NCBI GenBank assembly: GCA_964368605.1
Contig: CAYJBP010000023.1
Span: forward strand, 1 to 26,636
DNA length: 26,636 nucleotides
Direction of reading: 5' to 3'
Origin: CAYJBP01 sp964368605
GTDB taxonomy: Bacteria > Bacillota > Dehalobacteriia > UBA4068
This document shows positions 1-8,070 of this stretch, in pieces. Position numbers and translations under genes: made by a program. Each line of letters starts with the position of its first letter. Position 1 is the first letter of the stretch. The notes beneath the pieces are model-generated. The model was not told the origin of the DNA, did not search any database, and worked only from the letters and a program-made list of their open reading frames with translations.

Positions 1-14
1 AAAAGATTAAGACC

Positions 15-36
15 TTTGCTTTTTGTAAAAAGCAAA
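15..36. repeat. A/T-rich inverted repeat at left edge
   Basis: Positions 15-24 (TTTGCTTTTT) are the exact reverse complement of 27-36 (AAAAAGCAAA), leaving almost no loop. A related motif, CTTTTGC...GCAAAA, recurs at 81-97. It could be the end of an upstream transcription unit or a regulatory dyad, but it lacks a GC-rich stem and no gene is visible to its left. The role is unknown. Confidence 0.35.
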
Positions 37-100
37 AGCAAAAACTTTTAGAATTAATAGCTTTTCTTTGTTATACTAATCTTTTGCTTTTGCAAAAAAT

Positions 101-117
101 TTTACACTTATTTAACA
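101..117 (+). promoter_or_regulatory. Putative PhoP/PhoB-type box upstream of pstS
   Basis: TTTACA (101-106) and TTAACA (112-117) are direct hexamer repeats whose starts are 11 bp apart. This is the TT(A/C/T)ACA, one-helical-turn arrangement known for PhoP boxes of Gram-positive bacteria. They lie just upstream of a candidate -35 (TTCAGA, 128-133) and -10 (TAGAAT, 150-155, 16-bp spacer). A second similar 11-bp-phased pair, ATAACA (172-177) and CTTACA (183-188), lies in the leader. The response regulator at the end of the same operon is the likely ligand. This rests on motif match only. Confidence 0.5.
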
Positions 118-127
118 ATACCATGAT

Positions 128-155
128 TTCAGATTTAACTTTTAGCAATTAGAAT
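128..155 (+). promoter_or_regulatory. Candidate pst operon promoter
   Basis: The -35 candidate TTCAGA (128-133) matches TTGACA at 4 of 6 positions. It is followed by a 16-bp spacer and TAGAAT (150-155, 5 of 6 to TATAAT). A weak -35 fits an activated promoter with regulator repeats immediately upstream. Another TATACT at 72-77 has no convincing -35. Confidence 0.4.
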
Positions 156-208
156 AGCAAATGTAAATCAAATAACAAATCACTTACAAAAAGGAGATCT
201 AAAATCAA

Positions 209-1111
209 ATGAAAAAGTTACTTTTATCACTGTTAGCTGTAATATCCATGTTCGGTTTGGCTGCCTGCGGTGGCGGCGAAGAAGCACCGGCAGAACCGGC
301 CGAAGTAGAAGTAGGCGGCGAAGAAACATCAGGCCCCGCCGAAGAAACAGCCGGCGGCCGCATCTCGGTTGTTACCCGCGAAGATGGCTCCGGTACTCGT
401 GGCGCTTTCGTAGAAATTACCGGCGTTATGGCTGATGATGTTGATAATACTACCCTAGATGCCATTGTTCATGACGGCACCGGCAAAGTTATGGTTGCCG
501 TAAGCCAATCGGAAGCCGCCATCGGCTATATCTCTTTAGGTTCTTTGGATGATACCGTTAAAGCCGTAAATATCGACGGTGTTGAGCCTACCTCCGAAAA
601 TATTATTGCCGGTACTTATAAAGTAGCACGTCCTTTTAATATCGCTACCAAAACCGCTCCCGAAGGCTTAGCCGCCGACCTAATCGGCTTTATCATGAGC
701 GCCGAAGGCCAAGCCATTGTTACCGAAGAAGGCTATATCGCCTTAGATCCTCAAGAATTTACATCCACCATGCCCGAAGGTAGCCTAATTATCGGTGGTT
801 CTACCTCGGTTGCTCCTTTAATGGAAAAATTAGTTGAAGCCTATGCCGTAATTAATCCCGCTGCTCAAATCTCGATTGAGGGCATCGGTTCTTCCGCCGG
901 CATGACCGGCGCCATCGATGGCACTTATGATATCGGTATGGCCAGCCGTGCTCTAAAAGATTCGGAAACTGCCGAACTGCAACATATGGCCATTGCTCAA
1001 GACGGTATCGCCGTTGTAGTAAATAATGCCAGCACCATCACCGATTTAAGCCTCGAACAGGTTCGTCAAATCTATACCGGCGAAGTTAGCGATTGGGCCG
1101 AAATTCAATAG
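209..1111 (+). CDS. pstS: Phosphate ABC transporter substrate-binding lipoprotein, circularly permuted
   Basis: This is the phosphate-binding lipoprotein of the PstSCAB importer, expected to be anchored outside the membrane. Residues 1-20 form a signal peptide with lipobox LAAC (17-20), followed by a Gly/Glu/Ala/Pro-rich linker to about residue 48. The lobes are in reversed order. Residues 50-178 match what is normally the C-terminal half of PstS (VVTREDGSGTRGAF at 54-67, IGYISLGSLDDTVKA at 105-119, RPF at 141-143). Residues 191-300 match the normal N-terminal half (GGSTSVAPLMEKL at 196-208, IGSSAG at 226-231, DIGMASRALKDSE at 241-253, IYTGEVSDWAEIQ at the end). All expected phosphate-contact elements survive: the STS loop, the SSAG loop, an Asp before IGMASR, and SGTR. 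The length of 300 aa is normal. AAGGAG (190-195) precedes the ATG. The product stops exactly where the usual inter-lobe crossover would begin. Confidence 0.9.
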   Translation: MKKLLLSLLAVISMFGLAACGGGEEAPAEPAEVEVGGEETSGPAEETAGGRISVVTREDGSGTRGAFVEITGVMADDVDNTTLDAIVHDGTGKVMVAVSQSEAAIGYISLGSLDDTVKAVNIDGVEPTSENIIAGTYKVARPFNIATKTAPEGLAADLIGFIMSAEGQAIVTEEGYIALDPQEFTSTMPEGSLIIGGSTSVAPLMEKLVEAYAVINPAAQISIEGIGSSAGMTGAIDGTYDIGMASRALKDSETAELQHMAIAQDGIAVVVNNASTITDLSLEQVRQIYTGEVSDWAEIQ

Positions 1112-1134
1112 TTACTAACTAAAACATTTCCCAA

Positions 1135-1219
1135 GGGGCTGCTTAAACTTAAAGCCGTCCCCATCTCCCCTCTATACTAATCTACCGCAGGAGCTGCCTT
1201 AGGGCATGCCCCTGCGGTA
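1135..1219 (+). repeat. Stem-loops between pstS and pstC
   Basis: Two potential hairpins fill the 125-nt spacer. The first pairs GGGG (1135-1138) and following bases with CCCC (1159-1162), imperfectly. The second is a perfect 9-bp stem, TACCGCAGG (1183-1191) with CCTGCGGTA (1211-1219). It is followed by AAAAATTT and the pstC ribosome binding site, not a T-tract. This resembles an intercistronic processing or stabilising structure that would leave binding-protein mRNA in excess over permease mRNA. It does not look like a full terminator. Confidence 0.6.
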
Positions 1220-1236
1220 AAAATTTAGGAGTTATT

Positions 1237-2097
1237 ATGCAGTTTAAGGAAAAGTTTTTTGCCATTTTATTCCTGCTTACCGCCTTATGCTCAATAGCAT
1301 CGGTATTGGTTATTTGCGTATTTTTATTTTATAGCGGTATCCCTGCCATGGCCGAAATTGGCTTTGGCGAGTTTTTATTCGGCACCGTTTGGCGGCCGGG
1401 TAATGATTTATACGGCATCTTCCCGATGATAGTCGGCAGCATTTATATTACCGCCGGATCTATCATCATAGGTGTGCCCATTGGTGTGATGACGGCCGTT
1501 TTTATGTCGCGCTTTTGCCCCCCCAAACTTTATAAAATTATTAAGCCGGGCATTAATCTTTTAGCGGGTATTCCCTCTATATTATACGGCTTTTTTGGCA
1601 TGATTGCCTTAGTTCCCTTTATTCGTGATAATTTAGCCAATGGCTATTATGATGGCAATAGCATTCTAACCGCATCTGTTTTGCTGGGGATTATGATTTT
1701 GCCCACCATTATAGCTATTTCGGAATCGGCTTTAAATGCCGTGCCTTCTTCTTACTATGAAGGCTCTTTAGCCTTAGGCGCTACCCATGAGCGCTCGGTG
1801 TTTAGGGTAATTTTGCCGGCCGCTAAATCCGGGGTTTTAGCCTCGGTGGTTTTAGGCATTGGCCGCTCGATTGGCGAAACCATGGCCGTTATCATGGTAG
1901 CAGGTAATCAGCCCCGTTTAACCGGTAATATGCTCGAAGGTATCCGTACCATGACCGCCAATGTGGTTATCGAAATGAAATATGCCGCCGATTTGCATGA
2001 AGAAGCCCTAATTGCTACCGGGGTGGTGCTATTTGTATTCATCCTGATTATCAATATTAGCTTTTCCCTACTTAAAAGAAAGGTGGATAAAATTTAA
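1237..2097 (+). CDS. pstC: Phosphate ABC transporter permease PstC
   Basis: PstC is one of the two inner-membrane permease subunits of the high-affinity phosphate importer. The 286-aa protein opens with a hydrophobic segment (about residues 8-33). Further membrane segments are visible around 62-90, 105-130, 145-165, 200-220 and 258-280. The ABC-permease coupling region reads YYEGSLALGATHERSVFRVI (about 173-192), followed by the Pst-typical GIGRSIGETMAV. TTTAGGAG lies just before the ATG. Its stop codon overlaps the pstA start (TAATG, 2095-2099), implying translational coupling. The length and motifs are normal for the family. Confidence 0.95.
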   Translation: MQFKEKFFAILFLLTALCSIASVLVICVFLFYSGIPAMAEIGFGEFLFGTVWRPGNDLYGIFPMIVGSIYITAGSIIIGVPIGVMTAVFMSRFCPPKLYKIIKPGINLLAGIPSILYGFFGMIALVPFIRDNLANGYYDGNSILTASVLLGIMILPTIIAISESALNAVPSSYYEGSLALGATHERSVFRVILPAAKSGVLASVVLGIGRSIGETMAVIMVAGNQPRLTGNMLEGIRTMTANVVIEMKYAADLHEEALIATGVVLFVFILIINISFSLLKRKVDKI

Positions 2098-3020
2098 TGG
2101 CTAGTTCGGCAGCGCCTAAAATTAAAGGCATCAATTATAAAAGTATATCCACCAAGCTTAAAGAATATAAACAAAACCCTTTATCTTTTATTCTTTTGCT
2201 TTTTGTGGGATTATGTGCTATTCTTACTATATCGGCTTTATTATATATCTTGGCCTTTATTTTGGTTCAAGGCATACCACATCTGTTTACCGAAATCCAA
2301 AAATTCTTTAGCGATCAACCATCGCTTTTCGATTGGAAATACAATTCCGATAATGCCTCTTTAGTGCATGCGGCCATCAATACCCTAAGCATTACCTCGG
2401 TATCGGTAGCTATTGCCTCGGCCTTTGGCATTATAACCGCTGTTTACCTGGTAGAATATGCCAAAAGAGGCAGCAAGGTAGTAGGCTTAATCCGCCTAAC
2501 CGCCGAAACTTTATCGGGCATACCTTCGATTATCTATGGCCTATTTGGGATGATCTTCTTCCTTAAATTTTTAGGCTTAGGCATTTCCTTATGGTCGGGT
2601 ATTGCCACCGCCTCGATTATGATTTTACCCCTTGTAATCCGCTCTACCGAAGAAGCCCTTAAATCGGTGCCCGATAGCTACCGCGAGGCCAGCTTTGGCC
2701 TTGGTGCAGGCAAATTGCGTACCGTATTTAAAATAGTATTGCCATCGGCGGTATCTGGCATTTTAGCAGGCATAATCTTGGCCATCGGCCGGGTTATCGG
2801 CGAAACCGCCGCCTTACTTTATACCTCCGGCACCTCTACCCTTATGGCCACCGATTTAGCAAGCGGCGGCCGCACCTTGGCCATACATATGTATATTTTA
2901 ACCGGCGAAGGCATGCATTTTGATCAAGCCTATGCCACGGCCGTAGTTTTATTGCTGATTGTTTTGATTATCAATACCGTTTCGGTATTTTTAGCTAAAA
3001 AGCTCTTGAAAGGAAAATAA
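2097..3020 (+). CDS. pstA: Phosphate ABC transporter permease PstA
   Basis: PstA is the second permease subunit, pairing with PstC over a PstB dimer. The 307-aa protein has an extended hydrophilic N-terminus (about 30 residues) and a first membrane segment at about 31-58. The central core contains [20 protein letters not shown], the coupling motif [20 protein letters not shown] and [17 protein letters not shown]. It ends in a hydrophobic helix and a lysine-rich tail. The start codon shares a base with the pstC stop. The stop lies two bases before pstB. All features are canonical. Confidence 0.95.
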   Translation: MASSAAPKIKGINYKSISTKLKEYKQNPLSFILLLFVGLCAILTISALLYILAFILVQGIPHLFTEIQKFFSDQPSLFDWKYNSDNASLVHAAINTLSITSVSVAIASAFGIITAVYLVEYAKRGSKVVGLIRLTAETLSGIPSIIYGLFGMIFFLKFLGLGISLWSGIATASIMILPLVIRSTEEALKSVPDSYREASFGLGAGKLRTVFKIVLPSAVSGILAGIILAIGRVIGETAALLYTSGTSTLMATDLASGGRTLAIHMYILTGEGMHFDQAYATAVVLLLIVLIINTVSVFLAKKLLKGK

Positions 3021-3022
3021 AT

Positions 3023-3772
3023 ATGTATAAATTTGCCTTAAATGATGTAAATCTATATTATGGCGATTTTCAGGCATTAAAATCGGTAAACTTAAATATT
3101 TTACCTAAAGAAATTACTGCCTTTATCGGCCCTTCGGGCTGCGGCAAATCCACGCTTTTAAAAAGCCTTAATCGGATGAATGATTTAATCGATGGCTGCC
3201 GCATTACCGGAAGTTTTTTATTGGATGGCCAGGATATTTATGCCAATATGGATACCAATATTTTGCGCAAAAGGGTGGGTATGGTATTTCAAAAGCCCAA
3301 TCCTTTTCCGATGAGCGTTTATGATAATATTGCCTATGGGCCACGTACCCATGGCATCAAAAATAAAGCCAAATTGGACGAAATTGTCGAAAGAAGCTTA
3401 AAGCAAGCCGCCATCTGGAACGAAACCAAAGATCGCCTTAAAAAATCGGCCTTAGGCCTATCGGGTGGCCAGCAGCAGCGCCTATGCATAGCCCGTGCCT
3501 TAGCCGTAGAGCCGGAAGTGCTGCTAATGGACGAGCCTACCTCGGCCTTAGACCCAATATCCACCACCAAAATCGAGGAATTAGCCTTAGAGCTAAAAGA
3601 TGATTATACCATAATTATCGTTACCCATAATATGCAGCAAGCGGTACGAATTTCCGATAAAACGGCCTTCTTTTTATTAGGCGAAGTAGTGGAAATGGAT
3701 ACCACCGATAATATATTTGCTACCCCCAAAGACAAACGCACCGAGGATTATATTACAGGGAGGTTCGGTTGA
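3023..3772 (+). CDS. pstB: Phosphate ABC transporter ATP-binding protein PstB
   Basis: PstB is the ATPase that powers phosphate import on the cytoplasmic face. In the 249-aa protein, Walker A is GPSGCGKST (36-44), the Q-loop glutamine is at about 90 within [10 protein letters not shown], the ABC signature is LSGGQQQR (146-153), Walker B is LLMDEPT (167-173) and the switch histidine is in VTHNM (about 202). [10 protein letters not shown] is typical of PstB rather than other ABC ATPases. AAAGGAAAATAAAT precedes the ATG two bases after pstA. The TGA stop overlaps the phoU ATG. Confidence 0.97.
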   Translation: MYKFALNDVNLYYGDFQALKSVNLNILPKEITAFIGPSGCGKSTLLKSLNRMNDLIDGCRITGSFLLDGQDIYANMDTNILRKRVGMVFQKPNPFPMSVYDNIAYGPRTHGIKNKAKLDEIVERSLKQAAIWNETKDRLKKSALGLSGGQQQRLCIARALAVEPEVLLMDEPTSALDPISTTKIEELALELKDDYTIIIVTHNMQQAVRISDKTAFFLLGEVVEMDTTDNIFATPKDKRTEDYITGRFG

Positions 3773-4422
3773 TGCGCTTAAATTATGATGCCCAATTAAA
3801 AACCCTACGCAATGAGCTATTGCAAATGGGTACTTTGGTAGAAGCAGCAATTGCCCAGGCTACCAGGGCTTTGCTGGAAAACGACTTGGCTGCCGCCGAG
3901 CAAGCCATAGCCGCCGATGATATTATTGATAATAAGGAAAAGGAAATTGAAGGCCTTTGCCTTAAACTAATTATGCAACAGCAGCCGGTGGCTAAGGATT
4001 TGCGCCATATTTCCGCCACCTTAAAAATTATTGCCGATTTGGAAAGAATTGGCGACCATGCCCAAGATATTGCCCATATTGTTAAAGAAACCGATTTAAA
4101 TAATAGCCTAGGCGCGCTACCGATTGAGGATATGGCGCAATCCACCATTGATATGCTGGATCATTGCTTAAGCTCTTATATTGGTTTAGACGAGCAAATG
4201 GCCAGGGCGGTTATCGATGAAGATGATATTATCGATGATTATTTTGAGCAAATTCAAAGCGGCATTATTAAGCTAATCCAAGCCGAGCAATGCCATGCCG
4301 AATCGGCCGTATATTTATTGATGATAGCCAAATATCTGGAAAGAATTGGCGATCATGCTACTAATATTGCCGAATGGGTAATTTATTCGGTAACCGGTAA
4401 ACATTTAAAAGAACATGAATAG
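3772..4422 (+). CDS. phoU: Phosphate-specific transport system accessory protein PhoU
   Basis: PhoU links the Pst transporter to the PhoR kinase and damps the Pho response when phosphate is plentiful. The all-helical 216-aa protein carries two PhoU repeats. Each has the metal-binding type E/DxxxD signature: IADLERIGDHAQDIAHI in the first half and IAKYLERIGDHATNIAEWVI near the end. I chose ATG at 3772, overlapping the pstB TGA, because GGGAGG (3758-3763) then sits 8 nt away. A TTG one codon earlier is possible but poorly spaced. The gene sits between the transporter and the two-component genes, which fits a bridging role. Confidence 0.93.
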   Translation: MRLNYDAQLKTLRNELLQMGTLVEAAIAQATRALLENDLAAAEQAIAADDIIDNKEKEIEGLCLKLIMQQQPVAKDLRHISATLKIIADLERIGDHAQDIAHIVKETDLNNSLGALPIEDMAQSTIDMLDHCLSSYIGLDEQMARAVIDEDDIIDDYFEQIQSGIIKLIQAEQCHAESAVYLLMIAKYLERIGDHATNIAEWVIYSVTGKHLKEHE

Positions 4423-4431
4423 GGGCTTACT

Positions 4432-5106
4432 ATGATATTTTGTGTAGAAGATGATAGCAGTATTCGCGAATTGATTGTTTATACCCTAAAATCTACCGGC
4501 CTGGAGGCCTTGGGCTTAACCGATGGCGAGCAATTATTTAGCCAACTGGAAACACAAAAGCCCGAGCTGATTTTGCTGGATATTATGCTACCCGGCCAAA
4601 ATGGCTTAGAGATTTTAAAAAGGCTAAAAGCCCAGGATAAAACCGCCGATATCCCGGTAATTTTGGTTACGGCCAAAGGCTCGGAATTTGATAAGGTAAG
4701 CGGCCTAGATAGCGGTGCCGACGATTATATTGCCAAGCCCTTTGGCATGATGGAAATGGTTTCGAGGATTAAAGCCGTTTTACGACGCAGCACCAAAAAA
4801 GAAGATAGTGCCACCACCTTGCATTGCGGCCAAATTGTGCTGGATATACGCCGGCATTTAGTATTAAGCGCCAATCAGGAAACGGCCTTAACCTTTAAAG
4901 AATTTGAGCTATTAAAGTTATTGCTGCAAAATAAAGGCATAGTGCTAAGCCGCGACCATTTACTGGAGCGGATTTGGGGCTATGATTTTGATGGCGAAAC
5001 CCGCACCGTAGATGTGCATATTCGTACCCTACGCCAAAAGCTGGGCGAGCCGGGTAATATTATCGATACCGTGCGTGGTGTTGGCTATCGTATTGGGGGT
5101 AAATAA
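4432..5106 (+). CDS. phoB: OmpR-family phosphate response regulator (PhoB/PhoP type)
   Basis: This response regulator is expected to bind Pho boxes and activate phosphate-starvation genes. In the 224-aa protein, the receiver domain (1-118) has the acidic pocket E6/D7/D8, phospho-acceptor D50 in LLDIMLPG, T80 and K102 in AKPF. The winged-helix DNA-binding domain (about 128-222) has LTFKEFELLKLL, VLSRDHLLERIWGYD and RTVDVHIRTLRQKL...VRGVGYR, all typical of the OmpR/PhoB group. It starts 9 nt after phoU, and its stop overlaps the kinase start (TAATG). Assignment to phosphate control rests on operon context. Gram-positive literature would call it PhoP. Confidence 0.9.
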   Translation: MIFCVEDDSSIRELIVYTLKSTGLEALGLTDGEQLFSQLETQKPELILLDIMLPGQNGLEILKRLKAQDKTADIPVILVTAKGSEFDKVSGLDSGADDYIAKPFGMMEMVSRIKAVLRRSTKKEDSATTLHCGQIVLDIRRHLVLSANQETALTFKEFELLKLLLQNKGIVLSRDHLLERIWGYDFDGETRTVDVHIRTLRQKLGEPGNIIDTVRGVGYRIGGK

Positions 5107-6779
5107 TGAAAAAGCGCATATTTTTTAGCATTATTGCCACCTCGGTTTTGGCGGTAATTATCTGCTCGATTTTTATTGCCTTTTTAACCTACAATTATTT
5201 TTATGATCAAGTACAGGATAACTGCCGCTTTGAAAGCAATCATATTTATAGCTATTTATCAGCTAGCGATGATGATGCCGCTGAATATTTAAGCGGCTTA
5301 CATAGCCGCAATCGCTTAACTTTAATTGCCGCCGACGGCACAGTTTTATTCGATAATAGCAGCGATATTACCACTATGGATAATCATGCTAATCGGCCGG
5401 AAATTATCGATGCTATCGATCATGGCTATGGCGAATCGGGGCGCTATTCCGATACCTTAAATATGCAAACCTTTTATTATACCCGCCTTTTAGATAGCGG
5501 CGAAATACTAAGGGTAGCGGCCTCTACCAATACGGTTTTAGCTTTATTAGTAGATATGGCCTTCCCCTATATGCTATTTGTGCTGGCCTTTATTATTATA
5601 ATTTCCTTAATAATGGCTCAATTAATTACCAAGCGAATGATAGCGCCTTTAAATAAATTTGCCGCCGATGATTTTGCCTTGGCCGATTTATACCCGGAAT
5701 TATCGCATTTTATTTTGCAAATTAATAAGCAAAATAAGCTTATTCAAAGCCAAATTGATGATTTAAGCCATAGCCAAGACCAATTCATCACCATCGTGGA
5801 AAATATGGGCGAAGGCCTAATTTTGCTCGATAAAAATGGCGAAATTTTATTTATCAATTCCTATGCCGGCGGGGTGCTCGATATTGCAGCCAATAATGAT
5901 TATCGGGGTTGTCAAATCCTGGAATTAAACCGATCTTTACCATTAAGCGAGGCTGTAAACCAAGCTTTAGCAGGCAAAAAGAATTCTTGCAGCATAATAG
6001 TAAATCAGCGCGAAATTTATATTGCCGCCAACCCCTTAGGCAATAATGGTCAAATGGCCGGCTTAATTTTGCTTTTAGCCGATATTACCGAAAAACAAGA
6101 AGCCGAGCAATTAAGGCGCGAATTTTCGGCCAATGTATCGCATGAATTAAAAACGCCGTTAACCTCTATCTCCGGCTATGCCGAGATTATGAAAAATGGC
6201 CTGGTATCCAGCGAGGATATTATCCCCTTTGCCGCCAAAATTTATGAAGAAAGTAATCGTTTAATCCACTTAATCGAGGATATCATCAACATATCGCGCC
6301 TAGACGAAGGCCAAAGCGGCCTAGAAATGACCACGGTAGATTTAGCCCAAATTGCCGAACAGGCTCTAGAGCGTTGCCAAGGCTTAGCCGAGCAAAATCA
6401 GGTTAAAGTGGAAAGTGATTTGCAAGGCCTAAAAGTACAGGGCGTACCCACTATTTTGGCCAAGATTTTTGATAATCTTTGCGAAAATGCACTTAAATAT
6501 AATCGCCCTGGCGGCAGCTTACGCTTAACCATTAGGCCCGAGCAAGACAAAGCCTTAATTACTTTTAGCGATAGCGGCATTGGCATACCACAGGCCAGCC
6601 AAAAGCGGGTTTTTGAGCGTTTTTATCGGGTAGATAAAAGCCATTCCAAAGAAACCGGTGGCACCGGGCTAGGCCTTTCGATAGTAAAACATGGCGTAGA
6701 AATTCATCAAGGCCAAATTGAATTGGAAAGCAGCAATTTAGGCACTACTATCAAAATTCAATTACCTTTGAGCATATAA
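5106..6779 (+). CDS. phoR: PhoR-like sensor histidine kinase
   Basis: This membrane histidine kinase is expected to phosphorylate the adjacent regulator. In the 557-aa protein, TM1 is at about 7-30, an extracytoplasmic sensor at about 31-148 and TM2 at about 150-174. A short, degenerate HAMP-like linker follows (PLNKF at 181-185), then a PAS domain at about 225-330. The DHp domain carries phospho-acceptor H346 in FSANVSHELKTPL. The catalytic domain has N461 in DNLCENALKY, DSGIGI (489-494) and GGTGLGLSIVK (518-528). It is the last gene of the Pho operon. The 119-nt AT-rich gap and fresh promoter downstream indicate that the unit ends here, although I see no strong terminator. Confidence 0.92.
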   Translation: MKKRIFFSIIATSVLAVIICSIFIAFLTYNYFYDQVQDNCRFESNHIYSYLSASDDDAAEYLSGLHSRNRLTLIAADGTVLFDNSSDITTMDNHANRPEIIDAIDHGYGESGRYSDTLNMQTFYYTRLLDSGEILRVAASTNTVLALLVDMAFPYMLFVLAFIIIISLIMAQLITKRMIAPLNKFAADDFALADLYPELSHFILQINKQNKLIQSQIDDLSHSQDQFITIVENMGEGLILLDKNGEILFINSYAGGVLDIAANNDYRGCQILELNRSLPLSEAVNQALAGKKNSCSIIVNQREIYIAANPLGNNGQMAGLILLLADITEKQEAEQLRREFSANVSHELKTPLTSISGYAEIMKNGLVSSEDIIPFAAKIYEESNRLIHLIEDIINISRLDEGQSGLEMTTVDLAQIAEQALERCQGLAEQNQVKVESDLQGLKVQGVPTILAKIFDNLCENALKYNRPGGSLRLTIRPEQDKALITFSDSGIGIPQASQKRVFERFYRVDKSHSKETGGTGLGLSIVKHGVEIHQGQIELESSNLGTTIKIQLPLSI

Positions 6780-6822
6780 TTATTTTTAGTAATTTATATC
6801 ATGCATTTTTATACAAATAAGC

Positions 6823-6852
6823 TTGAAATATCACCTTAATTAGTGTTATAAT
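6823..6852 (+). promoter_or_regulatory. Promoter of the HD-GYP gene
   Basis: TTGAAA (6823-6828) and a perfect TATAAT (6847-6852) are separated by 18 bp, about 45 bp before the start codon. The -35 overlaps one arm of an inverted repeat: AAATATCACC at 6826-6835 is the exact reverse complement of 6888-6897, which overlaps the ribosome binding site. That suggests an operator, or chance in AT-rich DNA. Confidence 0.7.
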
Positions 6853-6898
6853 AAAAAGTGATAATGTTTAACTGTTAATAAAAAATGGGTGATATTTT

Positions 6899-8017
6899 AT
6901 GCAAAAGAATAGTGATTATGCAGCAGGTAATTTACGTAAAATCAGCAGGGCCTATTTTACCAATGAGTATTTGCAATTAGGCGGTTTAAATAAGGGCGAT
7001 ATTTATATCAAAACAACGCATCCGGTACTTTTTTTAAAAAAAGATGCCCTAATTACAGCCGAAATTATTGATAGTTTCAATTCTTGCATGGAAAAAGGCC
7101 TAACTATTTATGTGCCGGAAGATTATTATGAGCAAATCTATGCCGAAAAGATAGATAGCAGCGGTAAAGGCGATGTTATCGAAAAGCTGATTGGCCTGGA
7201 TGCTGTGCGCAATGATGTTAAAGATACTATCAATAAAATGATAGCTACCGGCAAAATCGATAAAAAAAGAACCGAAGAAATCACCGATAATTTAATGAAT
7301 AAGGTAACTACAGTTGATGTATCTTTGCTTTTTCAATGCTTGCATAATTTAAAGTCGATTGACGAGTATTTGTATAAGCATAGCACTAATGTGGCCATTA
7401 TTAATGGCCTATTGGGCAAGTGGATGAATTTTAGTACCGAGTCATTAGCCAATTTGATTATGTGTGGTCTTTTACATGATTTGGGTAAATCAAAGGTACC
7501 TCATCATATTTTACATGCGCCACGCAAGCTTACCGACGAGGAGTTTCAGATAGTAAAAACTCATCCGGTGCATTCCTATGGCTTTATTAAGGATTTCGAG
7601 GAGATTGACAGGGAAATAGCCGAAGGGGTATTATATCATCACGAAAGCGTAAACGGCGATGGTTATCCCCGGGGGCTGGTGGGTTCGGAAATTCCCCTAT
7701 TTGCCAGAATAACAGCCATATCCGATGTATATGATGCCATGGTTTCGGAAAGATGCTATAAAGAATCCAATACCCCTTTTTCGGTTTTAGGCGAGATGGA
7801 TGATAGCAAATACAGTAAACTGGATATGGGAATTGTTAAAATATTTGTCGAAAATATGGCGCTGGAAGTTGTCGGCAAAAAAGTGCGCTTATCTAATGGT
7901 TTAAGAGGTGTGGTTCATTTTGTGCTTAATACCGACTACCGAAACCCACTAATTAAGGTAGAAGGCAAGATTATTCAAACCAATAAAGATCTATTTGTAA
8001 TTGAGTTATTGGCATAG
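6899..8017 (+). CDS. HD-GYP domain protein, probable cyclic-di-GMP phosphodiesterase
   Basis: This is probably a cyclic-di-GMP-hydrolysing or -sensing signalling enzyme. The 372-aa protein has an N-terminal region (1-135) I do not recognise, without predicted membrane segments. The HD-GYP domain (about 140-320) has the expected metal ligands: H161, H193-D194 in LLHDLGK, H222 in KTHP, H247-H248, and D276 in ISDVYDAM. The signature GDGYPRG lies at 253-259. About 50 residues follow, which may form a small beta-rich tail. The ribosome binding site, GGGTGAT, is weak and forms part of an inverted repeat with the promoter. It has its own promoter just after phoR, so co-regulation with phosphate is not shown. 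Confidence 0.88.
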   Translation: MQKNSDYAAGNLRKISRAYFTNEYLQLGGLNKGDIYIKTTHPVLFLKKDALITAEIIDSFNSCMEKGLTIYVPEDYYEQIYAEKIDSSGKGDVIEKLIGLDAVRNDVKDTINKMIATGKIDKKRTEEITDNLMNKVTTVDVSLLFQCLHNLKSIDEYLYKHSTNVAIINGLLGKWMNFSTESLANLIMCGLLHDLGKSKVPHHILHAPRKLTDEEFQIVKTHPVHSYGFIKDFEEIDREIAEGVLYHHESVNGDGYPRGLVGSEIPLFARITAISDVYDAMVSERCYKESNTPFSVLGEMDDSKYSKLDMGIVKIFVENMALEVVGKKVRLSNGLRGVVHFVLNTDYRNPLIKVEGKIIQTNKDLFVIELLA

Positions 8018-8070
8018 GCCATTATACGGCGAACTGTTGCCGATAGAAAACCAATTTAAAGGAGATTAAA

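Noticed and set aside
1..208. A gene fragment at the left edge
   Set aside because: All frames are short and the region is very A/T-rich with inverted repeats. It looks like a promoter region only.
3334..3570. Open frames antisense to pstB and several other genes
   Set aside because: They lie wholly inside well-supported genes and have low-complexity, Ser/Pro-rich or unrecognisable translations. They arise from the codon bias of the true strand.
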